The notes: generated from the sequence alone by a model not told the origin. Positions 1 to 5,116 are shown, numbered from the stretch's first letter. The stretch: DNA of 5,116 nt from an uncultured bacterium (GCA_903861235.1 CAIOTP010000264.1:1-5116), one strand, 5' to 3'. Numbers and translations: made by a program.

Positions 1-972
1 GTCGACCTGCGGGAAGTTCACCGCCGTCGCCGTGGTGCCATGCCGCCAGTAGCGCGCGAGCTTCTCCGCCACGTCGATCGCGATCGCCTCCTGCGCCTCC
101 TCGGTGCTGCCGCCGATGTGCGGCGTCAGGATCACGTTGGGCAAGCCGGCCAGGGGCGTGCGGAAGCCCTCGCCGTTCTCGGCGGGCTCCTCGGGGAACA
201 CGTCCGCCGCTGCGCCCGAGAGATGGCCGCTCCGCAGGGCGCCGGCCAGCGCCTCCAGGTCCACCACGCGGCCGCGGCTGTTGTTGATCAGCGAGGCTCC
301 CGGCTTCATCAGGTCCAGCTCCCGGGCGCCGATCAGGTTCCGGGTGCGTTCCGTGTCCGGCACGTGCAGGCTGACCACGTCGGACGCCTTGAGCAGCGCC
401 TCCAGCGAGGGCAGGCTCTGCGCGTTCCCGAGTGCCAGCTTGCGCGCGATGTCGAAGAACACCACGCGCATGCCCAGGTCCTCGGCCAGCACGCTCAGCT
501 GGCTGCCGATGTGGCCGTACCCCACGATGCCCAGCGTGCGACCGCGCACCTCGCGGGACTGCTTGGCGCTCTTGTCCCAGCGCCCGGCGTGCAGTTGCAT
601 GCTCTTCTCGAGCATGCGGCGAGACAGCGCGATGATCTCGGCCAGCGTCAGCTCCGCCACGCTCCGCGTGTTGGAGAAGGGGCTGTTGAAGACCGGGATC
701 CCCCCGGTGGCCGCCTGGGACAGGTCCACCTGGTCGGTGCCGATGCAGAAGCATCCGACGGCCGCCAACGACGTTGCCCCCTGCAGCTGGGCTCGACGGA
801 GCTGGGTCTTCGAGCGCAGGCCGAACACGGTGGCGCGTCCAAGGAGCGTCTGCAGTTCGGCCGCCGCCGGGCTTCCTGCGACGCGCTCCACCGCGAAACC
901 CGCCTCCTTCAGCGGGGCGTCCGCCGCCGCATGGATGGACTCCACCAGCACCGCCAGGGGCCGCTCGCTCAT
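1..972 (-). CDS. serA: D-3-phosphoglycerate dehydrogenase, 3' end beyond the window (partial)
   Basis: This cytosolic enzyme oxidises 3-phosphoglycerate to 3-phosphohydroxypyruvate with NAD, the first step of serine synthesis. The 324 visible residues follow E. coli SerA almost block by block: GCFCIGTDQVDL (73-84), FNSPFSNTRSVAEL (95-108), the nucleotide-binding GYGHIG (151-156) with the acidic Asp174 at the end of the next strand, then NSRGRVVD (231-238), FPEEP (259-263) and TPHIGGSTEEAQ (283-294). By alignment with E. coli, the catalytic residues are Arg233, Glu262 and His285. The visible part ends at VNFPQVD, just where the C-terminal ACT (serine-sensing) domain of about 80-90 residues should begin, so feedback control cannot be judged. 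The ATG start overlaps the map stop (ATGA) and has a strong GGGAGG ribosome site inside map, so serA is the third gene of the hutI-map-serA transcript. The general D-2-hydroxyacid dehydrogenase family is the only alternative; the E. coli-type motifs argue strongly for SerA. Confidence 0.95.
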   Translation of the reverse strand, partial: MSERPLAVLVESIHAAADAPLKEAGFAVERVAGSPAAAELQTLLGRATVFGLRSKTQLRRAQLQGATSLAAVGCFCIGTDQVDLSQAATGGIPVFNSPFSNTRSVAELTLAEIIALSRRMLEKSMQLHAGRWDKSAKQSREVRGRTLGIVGYGHIGSQLSVLAEDLGMRVVFFDIARKLALGNAQSLPSLEALLKASDVVSLHVPDTERTRNLIGARELDLMKPGASLINNSRGRVVDLEALAGALRSGHLSGAAADVFPEEPAENGEGFRTPLAGLPNVILTPHIGGSTEEAQEAIAIDVAEKLARYWRHGTTATAVNFPQVD

Positions 973-1784
973 GACTTGCCTCCCACGACATCCGGCAGCT
1001 GGTCGAGTGCCGCCGTGAAGTTCTCGCATCCGTCCTCGGTCACCATGATGTCCGCCTCGTAGTGCACGCTCAGGCTTCCGTCGGCGGTCCAGATGGGCCA
1101 TGCGTTGCCCTTGGAGCGGATCTCGGTGGTGCCCGCGCTGATCATGGGCTCGACCGCGATCAGCATGCCTGCTTCGAAGGGCTTCCACGCCTCGGTCCAC
1201 TCGCCCGGATAGGTCGGCGCGGTGTTGGCGATGTACGGACTTTCGTGCAGCGTGTGTCCGATGCCGTGCCCGCCCAGGCCCCGCACCAGGTGGTAGCGGC
1301 ACTCACGCTCGACGTAGCCCTGCACGGCCTTCGCCCACTCGATCATGGGACGTCCCGCCCGGATGGCGGCGATGCCGCGACGCAGGCTCTCGCGCCCGCA
1401 CGCCTGCAGCCGCCGGCCGATCTCGGTGGCGGAGCCGATCGAGTAGGTCCACGCCGCGTCGCCGATCATGCCGCGGTGCTTCACGCCCACATCCACCGCC
1501 AGCAGGTCGCCCTCGGCCAGCCGCGTCTCGTCATGTTCGCCGTGGACGACCATGTCGTTCAGGCTCAGGCAGGTGTGGCTGCGGAAGGGCGGGTGGCCGC
1601 GGACCTTGTAGCCGACGAACGCGCTTCGGCACTTCAGGGTCTCGAAGAGCGCGGCGCAGAACGCGTCGATCTCCGCCAGGGTCAGGCCCGGGCGCAGCCA
1701 ATCCGCAAGACGGCGATGCGTCTCCACCACGCAGCTCGCGGCGGCGCGGGCATCCTCGATCTCCTTGGCCGAGCGGAGGATCAC
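969..1784 (-). CDS. map: Methionine aminopeptidase, type I
   Basis: This enzyme removes the initiator methionine from nascent proteins, using two metal ions. The 271-residue protein shows the full type I metal set: Asp98 (VDVG), Asp109 (GDAAW), His173 (GGHGIGH), Glu212 (VEPM) and Glu243 (HYEAD), plus the substrate-side His81 (VVHG) and His180. The start is GTG at 1784, chosen because MILRSAKEIEDAR matches the usual N-terminus of the family and upstream codons in this frame lie inside hutI. No Shine-Dalgarno sequence is visible before it, so initiation may rely on coupling from upstream translation. The protein has about ten extra residues between the active-site histidines and the VEPM strand (about 186-203, rich in Pro and Trp), and Ala244 replaces the common His after the last glutamate. 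Neither change touches a metal ligand. It lies 34 bp after hutI and overlaps serA by 4 bp. Confidence 0.93.
   Translation of the reverse strand: MILRSAKEIEDARAAASCVVETHRRLADWLRPGLTLAEIDAFCAALFETLKCRSAFVGYKVRGHPPFRSHTCLSLNDMVVHGEHDETRLAEGDLLAVDVGVKHRGMIGDAAWTYSIGSATEIGRRLQACGRESLRRGIAAIRAGRPMIEWAKAVQGYVERECRYHLVRGLGGHGIGHTLHESPYIANTAPTYPGEWTEAWKPFEAGMLIAVEPMISAGTTEIRSKGNAWPIWTADGSLSVHYEADIMVTEDGCENFTAALDQLPDVVGGKS
979..984 (-). promoter_or_regulatory. Shine-Dalgarno site for serA
   Basis: The minus strand reads GGGAGG followed by six bases (CAAGTC) and the serA ATG at 972. It lies within the last codons of map. It fixes the serA start and means serA can be initiated independently, in addition to coupling through the ATGA overlap with map. 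Confidence 0.8.
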
Positions 1785-1822
1785 GGAGCGCGATGGTAGC
1801 GGCGCCCGGCGGCGGCCCTCAT
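1781..1822 (-). CDS. Candidate 13-codon bridging mini-ORF between hutI and map
   Basis: A 13-residue reading frame (MRAAAGRRYHRAP) starts with an ATG that overlaps the hutI TGA stop (ATGA) and ends with a TGA that overlaps the map GTG start (GTGA). It therefore exactly fills the hutI-map gap with two 4-bp stop-start overlaps. The peptide is basic (four Arg, one His) and has no recognisable domain. Its likely value, if any, is to carry terminating ribosomes from hutI to the map start, which has no Shine-Dalgarno site of its own. The geometry is seen directly; translation is inference. A GC-rich gap of this length could show such a frame by chance. Confidence 0.3.
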   Translation of the reverse strand: MRAAAGRRYHRAP

Positions 1823-3033
1823 GTCTGCAGCAGGCGGCCTCCCAGAACCACATGGCGGGGCGGCTCCGCGGCGAACGCGTGCACCAGCGACCGCTCGTCA
1901 CGGTCCTCCAGCACCAGCAGGTTTGCGCGGAGGCCGGGCTTCAAGGCACCGACCTCCTCGCCCAGGCCCAGAGCGAACGCAGCGTTCCGCGTGGCCGCCA
2001 CGATCGCTTCGGACGCGGTCAGGCCGGCGTGCCGGACCGCCAGGTGCATGGCGAAGCGCAGGTCCACGGTGGGCGCGCTGCCGGGATTGGCGTTGCTGCC
2101 CAGTGCGATCGCGGCGCCCTCATCCGCCAGCGCCCGACCCGGGGCGTAGCGGCCGTCGAGCGCATAGCCCGAGCAGGGCAGGAGCACCGCGATCACCGTG
2201 GAGGCCGCCACGGCGCGCACCGTGTCCGGCGTGGCCGCCTCCAGGTGGTCCACCGTGCGGGCGCCCTCCTGGATCGCCATCTCGGCGCCGCCGAGACTGT
2301 TGAACTGGTCGGTGTGCAGGCGTGCGCCCAGGCCCGCGGCCCGTGCGGCTCGGAGCACCGCACGGCACTGCTCCACCGACAAGGCGTTCCGCTCGCAGAA
2401 GGCGTCGACCACGATGTCCGGGAAGCGGCGTGCGAAGTCCGGGATCACCTCGCGTGCCAGCCGCTCGGGCCATGACGGATCCTCCGGTGGAATCGCGTGA
2501 CCGCCCAGGAAGGTCCGCTTCACGATCACCGGCGATCCCTGGGCCGCCTCCTGGATGGCCTGCAGCATGCGGGCTTCGGTCTGGGGCTCCAGGCCGTAGC
2601 CCGATTTCGCGTCGGTGGCGCCCACGCCCAGCCGCGCCATGGCGTGAAGCCGTGAGCGCACGCCCTGGGCGAGCGACGCCAGGTCGGCGGCACGGGTGGC
2701 CCGCACGGTGCTCAGGATCCCTCCGCCCGAGGCCAGGATCTCCGGCCAGGGCGTCCCCGCGCGGATCCGGTCCCACTCGCTCCAGCGGTCGCCGCCCCAG
2801 CAGAGGTGGGCATGCGCATCCACCAGGGCCGGCATGCAGACGCGGCCCTGGACATCCAGTTCCAGACCACCGCAGGGCTCGGGATCACCCGCCTGCACCT
2901 GCTCGATCCGGTCGCCCGAGCAGCGCACGAAGCCTCGCTCGATCACCCCCAGGTCGCTCAGACCGGCTCGTCGGCGGGGACCGGGTCCGCCCAGAGTGAG
3001 CAGCCGAGCGTTGCGGATGGTCAGGCGGTCCAT
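1819..3033 (-). CDS. hutI: Imidazolonepropionase-like amidohydrolase with Asn at the expected metal-ligand Asp
   Basis: HutI hydrolyses 4-imidazolone-5-propionate to N-formimino-glutamate, the third step of histidine breakdown. The 404-residue protein has the family signatures in order: VDAHAHL with metal ligands His74 and His76, GGGILSTVRATR (103-114), KSGYGL (143-148), TFLGGHA with His179, DAFCE (210-214), HTDQ with metal ligand His240, Glu251, DHLE with His263, and LLPCSGYAL (285-292). In the final signature, usually read as TDxNPG, the sequence is SNANPG: Asn314 stands where the metal-binding, catalytic Asp is expected (codon AAC at 2094-2092). Length and all other landmarks are normal, so the gene is intact; activity or specificity may differ. 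ATG at 3033 is preferred because MDRLTIRNARLLTL looks like a natural N-terminus, but a GTG at 3051 would add six residues and neither has a clear ribosome site. It is the first gene of the hutI-map-serA run; no other hut gene is in view. Confidence 0.85.
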   Translation of the reverse strand: MDRLTIRNARLLTLGGPGPRRRAGLSDLGVIERGFVRCSGDRIEQVQAGDPEPCGGLELDVQGRVCMPALVDAHAHLCWGGDRWSEWDRIRAGTPWPEILASGGGILSTVRATRAADLASLAQGVRSRLHAMARLGVGATDAKSGYGLEPQTEARMLQAIQEAAQGSPVIVKRTFLGGHAIPPEDPSWPERLAREVIPDFARRFPDIVVDAFCERNALSVEQCRAVLRAARAAGLGARLHTDQFNSLGGAEMAIQEGARTVDHLEAATPDTVRAVAASTVIAVLLPCSGYALDGRYAPGRALADEGAAIALGSNANPGSAPTVDLRFAMHLAVRHAGLTASEAIVAATRNAAFALGLGEEVGALKPGLRANLLVLEDRDERSLVHAFAAEPPRHVVLGGRLLQT

Positions 3034-3051
3034 GCCGGGAAAGGTATCCAC

Positions 3052-3089
3052 GCCGGCGTGGTATAAAGTCCGCCTCGCAGGAGACCCGC
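3052..3089. promoter_or_regulatory. Compact divergent promoter region between hutI and the STAS gene
   Basis: Only 38 bp separate the STAS ATG (3090) from the outermost possible hutI start (3051), or 56 bp if hutI starts at 3033. The one AT-rich patch is GGTATAAAGT. On the plus strand TATAAA at 3062-3067 is a good sigma-70-type -10 hexamer that would put the STAS transcript start near 3074, just ahead of its ribosome site. On the minus strand the same bases read TTTATACC and could serve as the -10 for hutI (TTTATA or TATACC, each a weaker match), which would favour the 3033 start. No convincing -35 hexamer is visible in either direction. Assignment is inference from sequence. Confidence 0.45.
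3079..3083 (+). promoter_or_regulatory. Shine-Dalgarno site for the STAS gene
   Basis: AGGAG lies six bases before the ATG at 3090. It is among the clearest ribosome sites in the window and settles the start of the STAS protein. Confidence 0.85.
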
Positions 3090-3479
3090 ATGACCAACGC
3101 GCCGGCCGAGTTGCCCGACAAGAAGAAGACCCCCCACATCGAGATCGAGTGGACGGGCAGCGTGCTCCTGCTCCGTCTGGCCGGCCCGAACATCGGCCAG
3201 CACGAGAGCCCGATCATCACGAACGAGGTCACGCCCTACTTCAAGAAGCACGGCAAGGCCATCCGCCACATGGTCATGGACATGACCACGGTGAACTTCA
3301 TGAGCAGCATGGGCCTGGGCATGTGCATCGCGTGCCGGAACCTGGCGGCCGCCCAGGGCGCCTCCAGCATCCTCTTCGGGCTCAACAAGGACCTGCTGGC
3401 CCTGATGAGCATGATGAAGATCGAGAAGATGTACAAGATCGCCAAGGACAACGCCGAGCTGCAGAAGCTCGTGAAGTGA
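3090..3479 (+). CDS. STAS-domain protein, anti-sigma-factor-antagonist type
   Basis: This is a 129-residue single-domain protein of the SpoIIAA/RsbV fold. Proteins of this kind bind an anti-sigma kinase, or act in related partner-switching relays, and are switched by serine phosphorylation in the cytoplasm. After a short lysine-rich N-terminus (KKK at 11-13), the strand WTGSVLLLRLAG (21-32) leads to the core DMTTVNFMSSMGLGM (64-78), which matches the SpoIIAA pattern of a strand followed by the phosphorylation loop FMDSSGLG. Ser73 aligns with the phosphorylated Ser58 of SpoIIAA. The preceding Asp is Ser72 and the following Ser is Met74. The C-terminal strand and helix (SSILFGLNKDLLALM onward) complete the domain. 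The protein is rich in methionine (11) and lysine (13) relative to its neighbours. It has its own promoter-like element and a good ribosome site. No anti-sigma kinase, phosphatase or sigma factor is adjacent, so the partner is unknown. Confidence 0.85.
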   Translation: MTNAPAELPDKKKTPHIEIEWTGSVLLLRLAGPNIGQHESPIITNEVTPYFKKHGKAIRHMVMDMTTVNFMSSMGLGMCIACRNLAAAQGASSILFGLNKDLLALMSMMKIEKMYKIAKDNAELQKLVK

Positions 3480-3488
3480 GTCCGGTGG

Positions 3489-4046
3489 TCACTCCGTCGC
3501 GGTGGCGCCCAGGTGCACCACCACGTCGGCCCGCCCGGCCTCGCCGGGCTGCAGTTCGCGTGCCTGACCCGGCAGCACCGCCACGGTGGTGACCACCTTG
3601 CCCCAGGCCTGGGCGCGGATGGAGGCGGAGAGCGCCTCCAGATCCATGTCTGGACCGCAACGAACCAGTCGCCTTCGTCCCTGGGCCTCGACCACCTGGG
3701 TCGCGCACGGCTCCACCTCGTCGGTGCACGCGATCTCGACCACCGGCGGGAAGGCCTCGGTCACATCCTCGAAGAGGGCGCGGCGCACCATGTCCGGCAC
3801 CGGTCCCTCCGGCGCCGACACCACCACGATGTCCGAGCGCCGCGCCAGCCGCATGAGGTCGGCCCACATGAGCACGCGGCCGTTGCGGCCGTTGAACATG
3901 GCCAGGTCTCGCGGTGCCTCGGGGCGGTCGGGCAGCGCGGTCGAGAACTGCATGGGGCTGCCCCAGGGTTCGCCCATCTCGTGCGATCCGGTGCAGCCGG
4001 CGAAAGGGCCGAGAATGAAGCAGGCCAGGACCGGGAAGGCTTTCAT
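3489..4046 (-). CDS. Small putative lipoprotein, shortened ChaN-like protein without the metal motif
   Basis: This 185-residue protein begins with a lipoprotein signal: Met-Lys, a hydrophobic stretch (AFPVLACFILGPFAG) and Cys18 in PFAGC. Phe at -3 is less usual for a lipobox, but -2 Ala and -1 Gly fit. Residue +2 is Thr, not Asp, which is compatible with outer-membrane sorting. Residues 50-100 (MFNGRNGR, then WADLMRLARRSDIVVV, then RRALFEDVTEAFP) resemble the N-terminal part of ChaN-like (DUF399-type) lipoproteins, and the end (GKVVTTVAVLP, GRADVVVHLG) resembles their C-terminus. The family's GExHD...H metal/haem motif after the VVV strand is replaced by SAPEGPVPD (77-85), and the protein is well below the usual length of about 280-300 residues. 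It may be a degenerate or repurposed relative. ATG at 4046 is chosen because it starts the signal peptide; upstream ribosome complementarity is weak. The gene converges on the STAS gene with a 9-bp gap. The family assignment is from memory and tentative; lipoprotein status is firmer. Confidence 0.6.
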   Translation of the reverse strand: MKAFPVLACFILGPFAGCTGSHEMGEPWGSPMQFSTALPDRPEAPRDLAMFNGRNGRVLMWADLMRLARRSDIVVVSAPEGPVPDMVRRALFEDVTEAFPPVVEIACTDEVEPCATQVVEAQGRRRLVRCGPDMDLEALSASIRAQAWGKVVTTVAVLPGQARELQPGEAGRADVVVHLGATATE

Positions 4047-4165
4047 CCCGTCCAATGTGTCCGGAATCCGTCCGAGGGTCAACCATGGCGTCGAACCTGC
4101 AACCGATTTGCAGGTTTCCCGGAGTTCCCGCTGGCCTCGGCACCGATCCGGAATAACTTGACGGC
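4047..4165. promoter_or_regulatory. Divergent intergenic region between the lipoprotein and carboxypeptidase genes
   Basis: This 119-bp gap must hold the promoters of both flanking genes. On the minus strand a TTGACC (4082-4077) with 17-bp spacing to CACATT (4059-4054) is a weak sigma-70-like candidate for the lipoprotein gene; it would give an almost leaderless transcript. No convincing promoter is visible for the plus-strand peptidase. An in-frame TAA at 4154-4156 limits the peptidase start from upstream. The octamer TCCGGAAT occurs at both ends (4060-4067 and 4147-4154) and a perfect inverted repeat lies in the middle. Confidence 0.4.
4094..4116. repeat. Perfect 9-bp inverted repeat, operator candidate
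   Basis: AACCTGCAA (4094-4102) and TTGCAGGTT (4108-4116) are perfect inverted repeats around a 5-base centre CCGAT. The element lies about mid-way between two divergently transcribed genes, 47 bases from the lipoprotein start and 49 bases from the peptidase start. No T-tract of useful length follows on either strand, so an intrinsic terminator is unlikely. A dimeric repressor or activator site, or a hairpin in a leader, is the more natural reading. Function is inferred. Confidence 0.65.
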
Positions 4166-5116
4166 GTGACCCCACGCCACGCCGCTGTCCTGGTCGCTGC
4201 GCTGTCGTCCGCCATGTTCGGTTCCGGCGCGCCTCCTCTGGCGGAACTGCCCCCGGAGATCGAGCTGGCGCCGGACGGCGAGATGGTGCAGCGTTTCGAC
4301 GGGCAGGTGGTGGTGCGGCTTCTGGTCCGCACGCCGGCCGACCTCATGCTGGTGGGGCAGCTTTCGGATGACGCCTGGACGCACGGGCCCCAGGTCGGCG
4401 CCTGGAGCGACTGGCGGATGAACCGCTCCGATCTGGACGCGTTGCGGGCTGGCGGCATCGAGTTCGAGGTCGTCATTCCCGATCTCCAGCTGCTGGTCCA
4501 GGCGGAGCGGGAGCGGCTGTCGCGTCCGCAGCCCAAGGCGCTGGCGTGGTTCTCCGACTTCAAGAACCTGGCCGCCATCAACACCAGACTGGACGAGCTG
4601 GTGGCGCTGCGACCGGACATCTGCTCGATCGTGCAGGCGGGCAGCAGCATCCAGGGGCGGCCGATCCGCGGTATGCGCATCTCTCGGCATGCCGCCGGCA
4701 CGCCGGTGCCCGCATTCCTGTTCACCGCCACGCTGCACGCCCGCGAGTGGGCCGTGCCCATGACCGCCATGTGGTTCGCCGATCAGCTGGTGGAGCAGGA
4801 CGGCCTCGATCCTCGCCTCACCGCCATCGTGGACTCGAGCGAGATCTTCATCTTCCCGGTCATGAACCCGGACGGCTACGAGTACAGCTGGACCACCATC
4901 CGTCTGTGGCGCAAGAACAGTCGGTTGAACAGCGGCGGCAGCTACGGCGTGGACCTGAACCGCAACTGGGCCACGGGCTGGGGAGGCTCGGGCTCGAGTG
5001 GGACCCAGTCGAGCGACACCTACCGAGGCACCGCGGCCTTCAGCGAACCTGAGACCGCCGGCCTGCGCGACTTCGTGAACGCGCGCCTGAACATCGCCGG
5101 GCACATCGACCTGCAC
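4166..5116 (+). CDS. Secreted zinc carboxypeptidase, peptidase family M14A (partial, C-terminus beyond window)
   Basis: This enzyme would remove C-terminal residues from peptides outside the cytoplasm. The 317 visible residues start at GTG 4166, the first start after an in-frame TAA (4154-4156). Residues 1-26 form a signal peptide (Arg4, hydrophobic AAVLVAALSSAMFGSG). Residues about 30-120 look like an M14 activation propeptide, ending in the typical GIEFEVVIPDLQLLVQAE. The mature domain begins near 127 (AWFSDFKNL) and shows HAREW with zinc ligand His191 and Glu194, NPDGYEY (234-240), LWRKN with Arg249 (CPA Arg127 equivalent), DLNRNW with Asn265 and Arg266 (CPA Asn144-Arg145), and YRGTAAFSEPE (286-296). 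The last residue, His317 in HIDLH, is the expected third zinc ligand (CPA His196). The catalytic Glu and the specificity pocket lie outside, so substrate preference cannot be read. The start has no strong ribosome site. HAREW plus the propeptide favours the M14A (carboxypeptidase A/B) subfamily. Confidence 0.93.
   Translation, partial: MTPRHAAVLVAALSSAMFGSGAPPLAELPPEIELAPDGEMVQRFDGQVVVRLLVRTPADLMLVGQLSDDAWTHGPQVGAWSDWRMNRSDLDALRAGGIEFEVVIPDLQLLVQAERERLSRPQPKALAWFSDFKNLAAINTRLDELVALRPDICSIVQAGSSIQGRPIRGMRISRHAAGTPVPAFLFTATLHAREWAVPMTAMWFADQLVEQDGLDPRLTAIVDSSEIFIFPVMNPDGYEYSWTTIRLWRKNSRLNSGGSYGVDLNRNWATGWGGSGSSGTQSSDTYRGTAAFSEPETAGLRDFVNARLNIAGHIDLH

Noticed and set aside
40..1062. Long plus-strand open frames opposite serA
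   Set aside because: They are Arg/Ala/Gly/His-rich translations typical of antisense frames in GC-rich DNA and show no domain. The minus strand carries an unmistakable SerA.
1062..2475. Plus-strand open frames opposite map and hutI
   Set aside because: Antisense shadows with no recognisable motif and no ribosome site; the minus-strand genes are well supported.
3475..3493. AGTGA...TCACT 5-bp stem between the convergent STAS and lipoprotein stops, as a bidirectional terminator
   Set aside because: The stem is only 5 bp with a 9-base loop and no T-tract, and both arms are formed by the stop codons themselves; it is easily explained by chance.
4060..4154. Direct repeat TCCGGAAT at 4060-4067 and 4147-4154
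   Set aside because: Two copies of an 8-mer containing the palindrome TCCGGA are weak evidence in GC-rich DNA; kept only as a note in the intergenic entry.
4158..4163. TTGACG just before the carboxypeptidase start as a -35 hexamer
   Set aside because: It lies three bases before the GTG and no -10 hexamer follows at 16-18 bp (the sequence there is GC-rich), so it cannot drive this gene.
4047..4175. An upstream extension of the lipoprotein gene by 43 residues to 4175
   Set aside because: It would bury the lipoprotein signal peptide inside the protein and overlap the start of the divergent peptidase; the extension is polar and unlike a leader.
3382..4770. A 462-codon minus-strand frame and an overlapping minus-strand frame to 5116
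   Set aside because: They run antisense to the M14 carboxypeptidase and through the lipoprotein gene in another frame, have low-complexity composition and show no domain.
4546..5052. A plus-strand 168-codon frame inside the carboxypeptidase gene
   Set aside because: It is the wrong frame: the frame beginning at GTG 4166 carries the HAREW, DLNRNW and FSEPE motifs of M14 peptidases continuously to the window end.

Overview
The window is strongly GC-rich bacterial DNA, densely packed with six protein genes (two of them cut by the window edges) and very short intergenic gaps. Several starts appear to be GTG. The gene content suggests a Gram-negative-type high-GC bacterium: a lipoprotein signal, a secreted M14 carboxypeptidase, an E. 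coli-type SerA and a STAS regulator. The C- and N-terminal ends of the lipoprotein recall ChaN-like lipoproteins that I associate with Planctomycetota. That taxonomic hint is from memory and weak, and Myxococcota or other GC-rich phyla are not excluded.

Region 1 (1-3033, minus strand) reads hutI -> map -> serA and looks like one operon. HutI is an imidazolonepropionase-type amidohydrolase. A 34-bp gap separates it from a type I methionine aminopeptidase, which overlaps serA by 4 bp (ATGA). SerA loses its C-terminal ACT region at the left window edge. The hutI-map gap is exactly bridged by a 13-codon reading frame that overlaps both flanking genes by 4 bp, so the whole transcript could be read by stop-start coupling. 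The three enzymes share no pathway, so the linkage looks like shared expression rather than one route.

Region 2 (3034-3479) is a tight divergent junction with a near-symmetric TATAAA/TTTATA element. It leads on the plus strand into an orphan STAS-domain protein of the anti-sigma-factor-antagonist type, with a good ribosome binding site.

Region 3 (3489-5116) holds a small minus-strand lipoprotein gene, convergent with the STAS gene (9 bp apart). It resembles a shortened ChaN-like protein lacking the metal motif. Across a 119-bp divergent intergenic region lies a plus-strand secreted M14A metallocarboxypeptidase with signal peptide and propeptide. It is cut by the right edge exactly at its expected last zinc ligand. 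The divergent intergenic region contains a perfect 9-bp inverted repeat, the best operator candidate here.

No mobile element, tRNA, rRNA, CRISPR array or clear defence system is visible. The points most worth a second look are the Asp-to-Asn change at the expected metal ligand of HutI, the bridging mini-ORF, the palindrome at 4094-4116 and the motif-less ChaN-like lipoprotein. I do not see convincing evidence for a wholly new multi-gene system.
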